Assembly: GCA_914767715.1 (NCBI GenBank)
Contig: OU612070.1
Span: forward strand, 9,195,501-9,259,500
Source of the DNA: Membranipora membranacea
Taxonomy: Eukaryota; Bryozoa; Gymnolaemata; Cheilostomatida; Membraniporidae
Direction of reading: 5' to 3'
Length of the DNA: 64,000 nucleotides
The notes beneath the pieces were generated by a model. It ran no database searches. It was not told the DNA's origin and saw nothing but the letters and a program-made list of their open reading frames with translations. The position numbers were made by a program, and so were the translations under genes. This document shows positions 37,801 to 51,200 of this stretch, in pieces; within the stretch, counting starts at the first letter, position 1; each line of letters starts with the position of its first letter.

Positions 37801-39640
37801 CAAATGTGAATACTGTGGGAAGGTAAAGTACATTATATGTAAATATGATATGGAAGCGATGCCTTGTTCTGTGTGCGCGACATTTAGAATCAAATCAAAA
37901 TGCTATATTATAGTCTTGAATTTAACAAGACAATTTGTACGCTATTATTCTCAGCTAAGTCTACCAGCCTTGAATAATACATGTGAATGTGAAATTGTTT
38001 TTATTTCTAAAACCAGAAGTAGCATTCTCACGTTAAGAAAGAGGACAACTTCACAAATCATTGTAATGACTTTGAATTGGGTCCGAATAATTTAACTTAA
38101 TTTGTGTTCTTGTAGGTGTTTGCGAACAAGAGTAATCTAAAGGTTCACCGGAGAAGTCACACTGGTGAGAAGCCGTATCAGTGTGATTTATGTCCGTATG
38201 CATGTGCGCAGTCAAGTAAACTTACTCGGCATAAGAAAACACATGGCGGAAACCATAGATGTCAAATATGTGGAGCTACATTTCAAAATCCAGCGTGAGT
38301 TAACATATTTTTACATCATAGGCTAAGTCACATCTATTTTTAGCAGGAAGCAGACACAAAAAAGATGATAAAGAAATTCTGCGTGTACCTGTCTTTATCT
38401 GCTTTCCTTGGTTGATTCTGTCTGCAAGAGAATGTTGAATTAGAATTGACAGAGTTTCTTTTGTCCTAGTACAAAGAAAGAATGATGGTGCTGTCTGCCT
38501 GATAAAAGAAAATATTATCACCCACATGCATGAAGATTTTATGAATATGAGAGTTCTTTGTGTATGTAACTCTCGAGTTAAAGTAAATACCAACAGAAAA
38601 TCTGCACGTAGAACCACCAAGAGACAAAACACAATTTTATATGCGATTTTTCAACTAATGCAGCTCAGACTCCTTTTTATTTTATTTATTCCACTTACGT
38701 TCTCTACTTTCAATGCTATCAACCTATTACAGGATGGATATTAGAATTAGGCAATAAACAAACTTCAAACTTGATATGTAACCTAAATTTCGACAGTGAC
38801 ACATTCTTTCTTCCCATTTATAGCACTATGGAGAGACACATGAGGAAGTGTGTTGGAAGCGGGAAGTCGAAGCTGACTGACTCTATATTATTTAATAATG
38901 GCGCACTGTCACAGCACAAGTTTCTCTCCAGAGACTTATCACCATTAGACACACATCCTGCCAATCAGCTAGGTGAGAAATGTGCATAATGTAACGGCTG
39001 TGGGAATAATCAATAACAATGTTTCAAGAAAAGAACATGACCTAAGCAATAATTCTGTGATCAACAGATCGGACCTAGTCAATGCAACAAGGTGTTTAAT
39101 TTGGTCCAATGTTGTTATACGAGTTGATAGATAGTTTATTGCAATAGGAATAAAGTACTATGTGTCTAAAAAGGCCTAGCTAAACCTGATATACCGGTAT
39201 TCAATGAACCTTAATAAATAATATAAATAATAATATAAATACAAACAATCTAACACATTCTCTGATTTACTATTTTACTTTTTGCAGGTCTTCTCAGAGG
39301 ACACCACGGCTTGACATTTCCACCGCCTGTTCCCCCTTATGGCCGAGCAGGCTTTCCTAACGGGTTAATGGGCGGTGATCATTTGTCGTACCTGTCGTAC
39401 CTGTCAGTCAGGAACCAGCGCCACATGTCACCACCTGCTGCTGCCTCTGCTGCTGCTTCTATGTTTGCAGGAGTCAGACCTCCTATGTCTTTTCCTGAAA
39501 GTCTGCAAGCTCAGCTTGCGAGTAGACAACAAAGTCTTTTGTCACCTGAAGTAAACATCAAACCTGAAACTGATGACCACGGTGCCTTAAATCTCTGTGT
39601 GGAACCCACTGCAACAAGAGGCTTGAGTGAATCCTCATAA
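19900..39640 (+). CDS. BCL11: BCL11-family zinc-finger transcription factor (BCL11A/B, fly CG9650 type)
   Basis: Nuclear C2H2 transcription factor, in known animals mostly a repressor acting with NuRD. Fourteen coding exons fit in phase: 19900-20101, 22782-23024, 24760-24921, 26984-27062, 27409-27445, 32923-32968, 33509-33607, 34274-34446, 35662-35767, 36227-36400, 37623-37822, 38116-38294, 38824-38972, 39288-39640; 733 residues. [12 protein letters not shown] (32-43) matches the NuRD/RBBP4-binding N-terminal motif, here preceded by 31 residues. A CCHC finger (C106, C109, H124, C129) has the spacing of BCL11A ZnF0. Exon 3 has a C2H2 finger (CQHCDHV ... HLTEWH). The C-terminal triplet starts at CEYCGK (502) with [14 protein letters not shown] and [12 protein letters not shown], nearly identical to BCL11 fingers 4-5, and ends with a C2HC finger. 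The central pair (fingers 2-3) is not found. IKPE near the C terminus is a possible SUMO site. The linker exons are Ser-rich and poorly conserved, so exons 4-7 are the least certain. Confidence 0.92.
27639..27788. repeat. 75-bp tandem duplication, diverged
   Basis: Two adjacent units beginning TCGAATGCACAATATTTTAG (27639) and TCGAATGCACCATATTTTGG (27714), offset by 75 bases, in BCL11 intron 5. The differences indicate an old duplication. Confidence 0.7.
28834..28950 (+). mobile_element. Possible LINE 3'-end relic
   Basis: A 38-codon open stretch reads [20 protein letters not shown], then [16 protein letters not shown] and a stop. The pattern WNSLP--IR ... SSFK--L---L is the usual C-terminal signature of CR1/Jockey-like reverse transcriptases (here YNSLPLHFR). 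It is short and alone, so the call rests on pattern similarity. It lies in the long BCL11 intron 5 (27446-32922), which otherwise holds nothing recognisable. Confidence 0.4.
36091..36172 (+). other. Candidate 82-nt cassette (poison) exon of BCL11
   Basis: Bounded by an acceptor CCCATTTAG and a strong donor CA|GTAAGTGA. It is open in the frame entering from exon 9 ([12 protein letters not shown] ...) but 82 bases long. Inclusion would shift exon 10 (36227-36400) into a frame that meets TAA after about ten codons. Skipping it restores the frame exactly. It is thus either a chance splice-like island or an alternative exon that lowers expression through nonsense-mediated decay. Confidence 0.35.
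36440..36670. repeat. Tandem duplication, about 133-bp period
   Basis: Two diverged units both contain CACAGTCGG and, further on, TACTTTCTGC then TAATGTAAC, spaced alike. They lie directly after BCL11 exon 10, in the intron before 37623. Confidence 0.6.
37297..37500. repeat. Tandem duplication, about 107-bp period
   Basis: The units share TAGTACTTG, then CCTAGGA, TAACCCTGA, TTTTTCGCAGAAC and GTTGAAATTCA in the same order, starting at 37297 and 37404. Same BCL11 intron as the preceding duplication. Confidence 0.65.
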
Positions 39641-40519
39641 ACTTCACTCTAAACAACACATTTCCAGTCAACAGTTGTCGATTCTCACGACGCGTTATAT
39701 ACAAACATTTTTAGATGAGTCTCCTCCTCGTGTCTAAGCAGCTATGTAGCTCACAATTACCCGGTCAAAGTCAGTCAATATAAACATAATATTTATGTGT
39801 GTTGGGTTGAGAACAGGTTCCATTTTAAACGGTTCTCAGACTTTTCTCTCTCTATCAAAGCTGAATCAGAATTACCATTTATCAATAATCGATAATATTA
39901 CCACCCGGTGGTAGATGTTCAATGTTGTTGACCTTGACATATTTATAGTCAGTACTCCCCTGTGGGTTTTCTTATCACAAGGTCCTCAGTCTTATTATTA
40001 ATCTTAACTTATTTGTGACACAGTGAATTGAGCATTGAAGCCTAGCTCATTCTCAATCATTTTGTTGCGGATATTTTTATTAGCCGGACAGTTGTGAGGT
40101 GCGGTTAAATAATGTATAATATAACTCTATTATATTTTTAAGAGGAAAGTTTCCTTTTGAACTTTTGATTTATGTGTCCAACAATGTGCCATAAAGTAGC
40201 CTGAAATCCTGTTCTGGCACTTCTCTAAAGAAATGTTTATAAAACATTAATTTCAGCAAATATGAATCAGAATGACTGTGTATCGAGCTAATGTATTTTT
40301 TTTCTCTTTATTATGTAATATGAGAATAGCCATTTTCATTCAGTTATTGGATTTGCCTGTTCTTTCTACATTATAAGTTCTCTGGTAGCATGTTCATTAT
40401 ACTGTGCCTTATATATCTTCCATGTTTAATGGCTTATAGCCACTAGCAAACAAACATACGGGTTTTATGTGTTTTATCAGTTATCACTATCATGAATATG
40501 GAAAACTTTAACATTACGA

Positions 40520-40525
40520 AATAAA
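40520..40525 (+). terminator. Candidate poly(A) signal of BCL11
   Basis: AATAAA 880 bases after the BCL11 stop codon, just before the large inverted repeat at 40555. No earlier canonical hexamer was noticed in the 3' UTR. Confidence 0.45.
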
Positions 40526-40554
40526 TGTGCTCATGGTTTATATGAGATGGTGTA

Positions 40555-41262
40555 TAGTATCACAGAGTAAGGATAAACAGAGGGGACGCTTCAATGGTCG
40601 TTATAGTGCCTGCGGTTTTTGAGCTACTGGGGGAAAATGATCGTCTGGCCACCTGCCAATTTTCAATAAATATATAAGCTAATAAGGGATTTTCTCATAC
40701 ATACATGCCTACCTTTGTTGGGCCATCAGTCTTTCTGTATTCATCCCAAAGACTGATTTCCAACTTTTTTAAATGTTCAAGCTATACACCATATTATTGT
40801 CATTTTTTGCTAGGATACATAGGCTATGATTTATATGGGTTTTTAAAATGAGTTATATCATATAGATTAACAAGCGGCTTGGGTCAGTACACGGACATTT
40901 CCTTATTTTGATGACCAGCCATCCATCAATTGTCACATGTAAATCTATATGGAAAAACTCATTTTAAAAAAACCCATATAACTCATAGCCTTTGTATCCT
41001 AGCAAAAATGACAGCAATATGGTGTATAGCTTGAAGGTTGGACATTTCAAAAAAGTTGGAAATCAGTCTTTGGGATAAATACAGAATGAATTATGACCTA
41101 TCAAAGGTAGGTATGTCTGCCTAAAACCTCAGATTGTAACTTATATAATTATTGAAATTTGCAGATGGCCAGATTGATGATTTTCCCCCAGTGGATCAAA
41201 ACCGCAGGCACTATAACGATCATTGAAGTGTCCCCTCTGTTTATCCTTACTCTGTGATAGTA
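40555..41262. repeat. 0.7-kb near-palindromic inverted repeat (fold-back element)
   Basis: The left arm (about 40558-40870) and right arm (about 40933-41260) are reverse complements with scattered mismatches and small indels. Outer ends: TATCACAGAGTAAGGATAAA and TTTATCCTTACTCTGTGATA. Inner ends: TAGGATACATAGGCTATGA and TCATAGCCTTTGTATCCTA. The loop of about 60-70 bases is unique. No open reading frame for a transposase, so it is non-autonomous. It starts about 30 bases after the BCL11 poly(A) signal. Confidence 0.9.
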
Positions 41263-44200
41263 TCACTTAACTTATCGGACATCATTGTATCACCCAATAT
41301 GCATCACAAAGTCAAAACCAAAATTAGTGCCCTCGTGCGTCATGCCATTATAATTACCAACAAAGAGTTCTTCAACTTGTTTTTGCAAATGGGCACTGAA
41401 GATTCTCTCACATCGGTGTGATGATTCACTCGGTCAGTCCTGTGCAACTAAAACAGTGATCTAAATAGAATGGAGTTAAGCAGCATAGAGACACAGTACC
41501 GTCAAATGCATTGATTTCGAGAGTCACAAATGAAAGTAATGGTTGCTGTAATGCCTATTATGGGGACTCCCTATGATACGTACAGTTTTAAATAAATGAT
41601 GCCTTATAACTACGTCTACTTTAATATTATTTAGATTTTGAGCCTTCCAGGGCACATAAATGTGGATGGCACTGTTATCGATCATTGGTTAATGAAAAGA
41701 AAGTGAGTGTTGAAAGATCTCTTTGAATGCGGATATATGCAGATCTTTCTGAAGTTGATGGGAGAGGTAATAAATCACTATGATCCACTATGATCCCAAT
41801 TTTCAAACTTTGCAGCAGTTTTACTGCAATAAGGTTCACAGGCTGTTTCTATTTCATATGCCCTAATGACTTTTCAGCCTGAGATCTTTAAAACCATACC
41901 AAACATGGCCTAGTAGGACTGTCACTTTGAATAAAAAAAACATTTTGCTCCCGGATTTTCCTCAAACACGGATATTGCATTTCCATACAAAAAGGTTTTG
42001 CGGTTTTGCAGTTCTTCTTAAAGCAATGGTGAATAAATATATGGAATTCTGCTCCGCAATTGTGGAGAAGTTCCTTTTAATGTGGTTCTTATTTCTCTGT
42101 AAAATGTTTGGTGGTCATGTGGTTTTTGCTGACATCATGGTTATCATATAGAAAAGCTCCCGGGTTCGTGAATGGATTTCCTTGAATGTCGTCATCTCGT
42201 TTCTTTTCGAACGGTTTGTGGCTTTTGCTGAAGCCAATATCCGTCCACATATAAAACATATTGATCCGGTTTTGTGAAGAAAATTCCTTGAATGTGGATA
42301 GCCAATCTTTTTGGAAAAGTTAGGCTTTTAGATAGTTTTGTGGAGAAGTTTTGTCAAAAGTGAATTATCCCATGTTTCCCCGAATTTTAGACTACAGAAA
42401 ATCTCAATTTTCGTATTTGAGCTCCATCCGGACAACCTAAAGTTCACTTTAAAGAAGTTGAGACCTGATTTTGGAATTGAAGCTAGGTTAGAAAACAGCA
42501 AATCTATTTCTTGAAAACATGTATGTGGATTTGGCTTTTTTTCTCAAATGAGGCATGAATGCGCCCATTTTGAAAGGAAGTTGCATCATGCAATCTACTC
42601 CTTGCTGATGGGAGGAGAGTATCTGCAGTGAGACTTGAGTTAATTGGGCTCGATTTATCAGTGCTTGGTGACATACATGACAAGTTGGTAGACCCAAAAA
42701 TCAGGAGGTATCCGCATTCGAACATTCCAACCGGGAGTACCACTCTGCGTCCTGCAATTCGGCCCTTGTTTGTCATATTTCTAAGCCAAAATCTGAGCAT
42801 TCTACTCATATTCCTTGATTCATATTACGTATTGCATCATCATACTTGATTTTACAAACGATATCGTTGCACTTTGAACTAGGAGAGACAGCCCTAGCAA
42901 TAGTATTTGGCTAGGTAATAATGAAGAATAGGTGCACACAAGCAGTAATTGTAATGAACAATTACATAGTTATATGTACTGTTGAGGTAAGATAACCTAG
43001 TTTCCCTTGCTAAACGAAGCTTGAAGAACTTTCTGGGTGAAGGAAGTGGAAAGAAAAGGGAGAAAGGGAAGGGGTGGAAAAAGCCCCTAAAAACTGGGAG
43101 CCTCCCTACCAAATAGGGAGACTTGTCAGGTATGCTTGGTGAATGTTGCAGGCATTGGTAGGAATATTGACGAGGCTGCATGGTATAATGGCATTTAGCT
43201 CAGCAGAATGTTTTGAGTGACAAAGAAGTCTCATTGCAAGGTACAGTCTATTATCTTGTAAACTCTGACAAGGCGGCATGGATCGGTTATTTGATATTGT
43301 CTGCCGCTACCGCTGTCTCTGTGAAAGATGATGGATAATGGTCACCCTTATGACAGAATTCAAAACTATTTCCTTGATCCAAATGACAGGTCAGACTTCA
43401 ATGAGGATATCTCATCAGTGTCAACGTCCAACAAAATCAAAGCAGCTGATTTATTGTGGCTGTAGATTAAAAAGAGGAAAGCCATATAGCCAAAAGTAAT
43501 GTTCTGAGTAGCCTGATACTGGCTTGATATGTTGAATAAGTTAGTTCTTTTTATGGTCAGGGCTCAAGGGTGTATACTGCCTGGTAACTAAATTTGATGT
43601 AGAGAACGGCCAGCAAATTCATGTAAATTTTGTCAGAAAGGAAAATATACCTTGTTCACAAGTTCAGTTGGAGTTTAAATGCCATTAAACACTTACAAAG
43701 GCCATTCTCCTGGAATACGGTGATTGATAAAATGATAAAAAAATTAATTGAGTGGCAGCATAGTTTCCTCTACATTCACAAAGGGTAGCAATTACTTCAA
43801 ACTCGATATGGTGGTGATGGTATTGTAGGTGAGCAGCAAGGATATGCACCGGAGTGAGCACCCTCTGCCTCCCAAATGGTTTGCTGTTCAACTTTGTGAT
43901 AATTCTTAAGAGTTATCATACTTATCAACAGGGACACACAACTTGCCATTTCAACACTAGAGCACTTGACCTTGACATAGTCATCGTTTTCATTTGTAAA
44001 TTATCATGGGTTTAGCATAGGTCCCACTTATGATTCTATAGCCTTAGTTCTTCAATCCCACATGAAAAAAAAAAGATTTCATAAGCAAGCAAGTGTGCAG
44101 GGAAATCAAATGTTGCATAAGTAAAGATAGCTTTTGAAGGAAAAGCAGCAACTCAAAGCTTGATCTGATTTAGATTCTGATTTGAGACCAGTCGGGTTAT

Positions 44201-45262
44201 GCTGAAAACTTTGAACTTTAGAACAACAAGGTACATTTTTTATTATCAAGGATCAGGCCTACTAAGTCTAATAATCATTTGTGAACATCATCATTGCATA
44301 ATATCCCTCCAGTCCTTGCTTATATATAAAGGTACTTACTTATTATAAATCCATACCAATTTAGGCACTAGATTAGACCTGTGAATAAAGTACATGGCTT
44401 CCCCTGATGGCTTGTATTTTATGCGGGAGATTGTCAGACTGTTACCTCCAGAGATTGACACCCATACACTGTCTGTGACTTAACTTGACTACCAGCCCAT
44501 ACATAGTAGTTCTTACTGAGCCCCGGGACAATATTTGTTTCTTTTACGGAAAGAACACATCCTAAGTAAGAAGATTAAATGTGTTCCATCAGTATTATTG
44601 TCCCACGCAATTTTGGTAAACCACCTAACCCTGTTGATGACCGGAACTTCCTATCGACAAACGGTTTTGCCATATTGCCAGGACCTTCATCTATGAAGTT
44701 GGCGATCATCCAAGAAGTAAGTGTTGTTGTGGTTATGGGAGTCGTCTGAGTTGGATATATATATATGAGCGATTTGTGATAGTTGTTGGTCGAAGACCAT
44801 CTGAGTGTTGTGGTTTTGTTGGTAGGGAGAGGCCCTAGGTGGATTCCTTGAGATGAGAGCTGAAATTAAACTTGAGACCTCTTGTTTGATAGCCATGGAT
44901 CTAATAAGGTGCGCTAACATAGCTCAAACTTTACTATGTAATCTTACTAAAACATGATATATTACTAGCAGCATGTTCTGCTCATCATGATGATGCTACA
45001 TGGGTCTCTGGGTTTGCGATCCTGAATTTTGCCCAGCCCCTGTCCTGCATCAGTGGTTGATACTTGACCTGGGCAACATATAGACGTGCAAGTCCATGGG
45101 CCCACAGATGCAATAGGCTTATTTTGCCGATGATGAGGGCAGGGCTCACCACATGGCCAAGCTTGGTTTCCTACAGTTGTCTCTTCCTGTTTGAAAACTT
45201 TTATTATTTTTCGGTGTGAAAGTCTACAGCTTGGTTTAATTATATGAACATTTTTATTCCAG
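41263..45262. other. Intergenic, about 4 kb, no convincing gene
   Basis: Open frames at 41927-42151, 42488-42849 (both strands), 42894-43181 and 43685-43891 lack recognisable domains, and the 42.5-kb ones overlap antisense to each other. A purine-rich tract lies at about 43020-43080. The right end should contain the promoter and a 5' UTR exon of COQ8, because an acceptor (TTTTTATTCCAG) sits at 45262, just before its start codon. Confidence 0.4.
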
Positions 45263-45273
45263 AAGTCATCATC

Positions 45274-48200
45274 ATGTCTTCATCACGCCGATTATCAGAT
45301 GTGATTGGTATGGTGCGAGGGCTTCAGAAAGTCACCACCAGTTTCACAGAGAATCAATATAAAAGTTTAGACAAATATTGGAGAAACTCGAGCTTAAATC
45401 ATTTACCTGGCAAGGTGGGCGAAGGGCTGGAGCAAACGGTCAGCTCTATGATGGTCAAACAAGCTGAAATACAGGTGGGTTATCTCATAACACTTACTAA
45501 AGTATGCCAGGTTGATTCAGTTGCACAAAACTAATCATATTTTCAGTGAAATTCAAAAACTGATTAGCTGATAAAAGAAAGGATAACAATCAGATTGAGG
45601 TAATCAGAGATTGGGGTATTAAAAAATGCTCAGTTCATCAGTAGACATGTTTTCAACGTGATAGTGATGTATGCAGTAAAATATGGTGTTCATTTCATTC
45701 AGGATAAAGTAGCTGAGAAGCTTGCAAGTATCAAACCTGCGACCAGCACAAAGTCACCTGAAGCTAGCGGCTCCTCCACAGAGAGTGAGATAGATAAGAT
45801 GGAGAGAGTGAACAGACTCATTCCTCCTGAGCTGCAGATGCCTCCAGTCACAGACGCCGATCTGGCTGATCTGGCTAGGGACATAGAGTCGCTCGGTTAC
45901 ATGTCAGGGGAACGAACCACTGTACTCAAACATGAATCTGATAATAGTCCTCCATCAACAGGTGATTTATATAGATATAACCTTCAATCATTGCTAAACC
46001 AAGCCTGTCTCTCTCCTCATATGTTTGTTTGGTCGGTTGATCTGCAAATTAACTCTGGCCATGTAAAGATTTTGCAACAGCTGGTATATATTTGTGCTTA
46101 TTTTGAAATTTTGTTACCTATTCCATGTAAGTAAAGCTATTCTCAAGAAACAGATGATTGAATCTTTGGGATTTGATCTCACTCAAGTATCTCATTGCAA
46201 AAATATTTACCACAATGAGTTTTTTTCAGTCATTACTCCTGCACAAGCTAAAACCAAATCAGCTGACAACAAGATATACTCGACTGGAAATGATGTGACT
46301 AAGCCAAAACAACCTGCTCAACCAACCCAACCTATGTCTACACTTCATCCAAAACCAATACGACACCAGGTAGGTTATCTAACTGACTGAATATTTCTTG
46401 AGTGTTGATCAATTACGGGAAAATCATTTATTGGCACCATTCAGACTTTGTAAAATAGTTGCCTTGCAGTGATATAGAGAGGTTATATTAATCAAGGAAA
46501 AAGGTTTGCTTGAGGAAACTTTAATCTGTATTGGCTCTTTCACAGTTGAGCTCAAAGTCGAAGGAGAGCAAAGTACCGGCTAACAGAATCTCACGAATCA
46601 TGAGTTTTGGCAGCCTGGCAGCAGGACTAGGAGTCGGAGCTGTGGCTGAGATAACTCGCCGAGGTCTTGGTCTGAGTGATGGTAAGCTGCTCTGTTCTAA
46701 TTTTAATCTTTAGCCCTGAGGCTATTTGATATTTGAAGTGGTATATCTTGCTAAAATAACTCCTAATTATCCTTGCAATATCGAAAACTATCTTTTATTA
46801 CATCATTAGGTAGTTCGATAATCCGCCACTCCTCAGTCACCTTTAACCATCAAAATAGACAAACAAAACATGATAGACTAACTTATAGTGAGAGAGAATT
46901 ATTTGTGTAGACCAACAAGAGCTTATATAAATAATTTTAATAATCGTGTTACAAAAGATGTCAATTTTTCTACTAACCTCAATTACCACATTTTCAAACT
47001 ACATAACAACAAAATACCTGAACATAATACAAATCCACTTGAACATCTCATTCTGTGTCCACAATTGACGAAAATAAGTGTATCTTTTAATATTAAAAAT
47101 GTGCAACAATAAGACTTTCGACTTGTAATATATATTACAAAATACATATATAATACAATGTATAATACTTGTAGGTATGTCATATTGTCTATGATTATAT
47201 ATCGCTGTATGACATATCAGTGTAACAAATAGATCCCCTTCATTTCAATTACTCAGGTGGTAAAACCTCTACAGATGATGGTACGGGAGCTCTCCTCGGA
47301 TCCAGCCCTTTTCTAAGTGACGCTAATATGGAGAGAATTATCTCCACTCTATGCAGAGTAAGAGGCGCTGCTCTCAAACTGGGTCAGATGCTCAGCATAC
47401 AAGGTAAATATATTATATAATATGAAATAAATATACATTAGGTAAATAATTACGAAGATTTGAAATGTAAATGTTATATTTGTCTAGAAAGTTAGATTAA
47501 TTAGATAAATTAGTAAGTAGAAGATCATTAATAGTCCATATGTACTAGTTGTTTAATTAATTAAATAAGATCAAGCTCACATTCATTTCTGACCCACTAC
47601 TATACCCACCCACTATTATAATGAATAGATCTCCTAGCTACAATTTAGTATTAATACTTTTAAAAGATATGTATCAGAACAGCATCAAGTATGAGCACCG
47701 ATATATAATATATGGATAAGGGGAACATATCTGACACTGATTTTGCATATGACAATTTATGTATCGTTGCTGGAAACAATTTCTCATCTTTGATCGGTCA
47801 AAAAGTTCACTAATGCTACAGCCGAACCCTAGTAAACTTATGTCAAGTAGCTTCCCTGGGTTTTTGAAGGTTATTACTGGGAGGTCAGTCAATTCATTAT
47901 GCTAAAGCTGCCAGAATTTTAGCTTGATCCAATTGCTGACCCAAAGATATATACTGATGTCATTTCTCCACCAAAAGCTATGCTGTGTTTTTTTTTAAAT
48001 CATATCAATAAGCGCGAGATTCCAACTGTCCAAGGTTTAGACAAAAAGCTTCTTCATTACTTTCAGACAATTCAATGCTGAATCCACAGTTACAGGCAGC
48101 TTTTGAGCGGGTCAGACAAAGTGCTGACTTTATGCCGCTGTCTCAGATGGAGACTGCTATGTCAGCACAACTCGGCGCTGACTGGAGGTCAAAGTTTGCT

Positions 48201-51200
48201 GAATTTGATGACAAGCCGTTTGCTGCAGCTTCAATTGGACAGGTAGAGAATACTGTAGATTATAGCACAAACCAGTTTGTTGCCGGCAGCTATCTTTGTG
48301 ACATACGATCATTAACAGAATAAAAAAAAGTTTCATATTTGGAATAACTTTGCACTCTTTCCCCTCGAAATCGTCAATATTTTATTGCAACTTCCATTAG
48401 CTGAAGTGGCTGGCTAGTTGTCAGTTGTCACAGCTTGTTTATATGACAGATGAATTAAATTGATCATATCATTTATCTTAGCCTTGGTAGCTCTGAAAAA
48501 CGTCAACTAGATCAAAAAAATTCATCTAATTTTGTTGAATCAAATGCTGAGTTGGCTCGCATATTCTAGGTGAGATCAATTTAAGTTTGGTTTCGATTTT
48601 GGCTTTACGCCTGTTTCAGGTACATAGAGCAGTATTACACAGCGGTGAGGTAGTAGCGGTAAAAGTACAGTATCCTGGAGTCGCTAAAAGTATTAACAGT
48701 GATATAAACAATCTACTATCTATACTCAAAGTATGGCAGATTTTACCTAAAGGTCAGTATCTTAATATGAGCAAGGAGAGTGGGATATATCCCTCCCTTG
48801 TATGAGTCTCCTTCTACATCACCAGAACTCGGTCCATCTGCTATGTAGGTAAGTTAGTAGCGATGTAACTCCTTGGCCTGCTGGTCACAGGACGTGGTAC
48901 ATTTCAGTTAAATCTAGACTTACCTCTCCGAGTAAAAATTAATGACCACCAACTGAACTATAGCTAAACAAACAGATTGTCAGTGAAGTTTCTTGTGCAT
49001 TCTGTACAAAACATCCCACAATCTACAAATAATCATATAAACTGATTGCTATGGGATTGGGAGAAGAAGAATATTCCTTCTTAACACTGACACACTTCTG
49101 CATTACAGGTATGTACGCTGAGAACCTAATGGATGTATCTAGGCATGAGCTAGCCTGGGAGTGTGACTATCGGAGGGAGGCGCGATGTATGAAAGTTTTC
49201 AGGTAGAAATTTTTTTTTTTTGAAGCTGTCATCACTTCAGCATCCTTGAGGTCTTGAGTCAAGTATAATCAATGGAAAGGGTGTTGATCAGTAAAATCTA
49301 TGACCACATTTTAGCCATTAGCTTATTTTTGTTGACAAGAGAAAAGATATCATTAATCAGCCTGCTATCAGGCAGTATCCATAAACTTATAAAAGTATGA
49401 TATATGTACAATATACTTTGCTGTGTATCCCTGCTGTTTCACACTTGGTGATCAATGTGATTGTTTCAGGGAGCTGTTGAAGGATGATGATCACTTTTTC
49501 GTACCACAAGTATATGAGGAGTTGAGCACAGACCAAGTATTAGTTACAGAATTAATCCCAGGTGTACCTCTAGATAAATGTACCGATCTATCTCAGGAAA
49601 CTCGTGACAAGTTAGGTGAGAAAATGGTTTGACCTAGATGTATCAATAATTGTCATAAATGATTGTCATATCCATGCTAGGATTTGAAAACTTGTTTTAT
49701 TAAATTCCCCACCTATTGGTGTAGTTTAAGCGCTCAAACTGTGCTTGGATAGCTGGTAGTTGCATTCAATTACCAACCACTTAGGTTGGGAAAGTGGTTG
49801 ATGATGAAATGCCACTACCAGCTATCCTAGCCTAGTTTGAGCTCTTAAACTTCTCTTTTTTTTTATGTATGGAGATTTTCAGGCTGCATATTGAAGGACA
49901 AGGTTAGATGTCAACATTCCTTATTTAGGAAATCCAGCAATCTTTGATGTTCTCAATACCCCTTGATAAACTCGGATATTAAAATCTTCACTTTATATCC
50001 ATATAAGATGTTACAAAAAGCTTCATATTAATGATATACTAGCTCCGGTAATAAATAGTTCCTTACTGTAAAAAAGACCTATTCAACCTTTCATAGTGCT
50101 ATTGATGCTTAATATTTGTACTCATTGCCAGTCCAGTTGCATACATGATAATATTCATAATATAATATTGGCAATTGTAATAGATAAACAATGTCATAAT
50201 ATATATATATCTATATATTATATCCTATTGTTTTTTACAGGTAAAGAATTTTTACGCTTATGTGTCACAGAACTGTATGAGTGGAACATAATGCAGACTG
50301 ATCCTAACTGGTCAAACTTCTTCTATGATAGCTCTGATGGCAAGGTAATAAGTGTATTCTACAAAGACACCATGACATCATATCTTTAAAAGCCAAACAA
50401 ATGTTGTGTCCCCTTGTCCGAAAAGGAGACAACTCCATCTTGTTGTGTTTATACAAGCAGGGAATTTGGGAAAAACTCCCTGATACAAGCTATATTAATA
50501 CTGCAAATATTCCCGTTATTCATCTGTGTGTGACAGAATTCAATTCTTTCATTTACAAATGATAGTACTGTATCCTCGTTCCCGTTATACTTGTTTGAGT
50601 CGTTGTTTTACTTTGTTACATTGTTCAGGTGTATTTACTTGACTTTGGAGCGACTCGAGCCTTCAATAGAAATTTTATCGACGTGTACATAGATATCATA
50701 AAAGCAGCCGCAGTTCAAGACAGGGAAACTATACTCAGCAAGTCTCTCGATTTAGGATTTCTAACTGGTTATGAGAGTAAGGTAGGTTATCTCCCCTGCA
50801 ATTTCATCTCTAACTGTTTTTATTACCCTCAAAGTTAAGCATTGTAATATAACCATGAGGTGTTGTGGTAGGCACTATCATTGGATTGCCACTCTTAATT
50901 GTGTCGTTTTGGATTATAATTGTAAGCTTGTGCTTCGTTATCTCATTTTCTTGATTGTTTCACTACCAAATTATCAAATAATTATCATCATCCATAGACA
51001 TCGTTAAATAGATGCCTAATCAGTTTTTGAGGTTTTTGTTATTACTGGTTGACCAAAATCAGTGGTAGGGATTTATGCTGTTATAGCTTGTTATCTTGAT
51101 GAATTCGAATGTCTGGAAAAAGCATGTTACCCCCAGATAGTAGGCATGATACGTGGGTCAGTTTTTCAGCTAGTCCATTAAGTTCATTCTTGAACAAATC

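Noticed and set aside
42488-42849. Overlapping frames on both strands, about 70-100 codons
   Set aside because: They are mutually antisense with no recognisable domain, splice context or neighbour. Possibly an old repeat, but not supportable as a gene.
43685-43891. Minus-strand 68-codon frame (NSKPFGRQRVL)
   Set aside because: It looked like a transposon fragment, but I could not match it to a known motif.
46888-47112. 74-codon frame in COQ8 intron 4
   Set aside because: Asn/Lys-rich AT sequence without a known motif; the COQ8 exons on either side join in phase without it.
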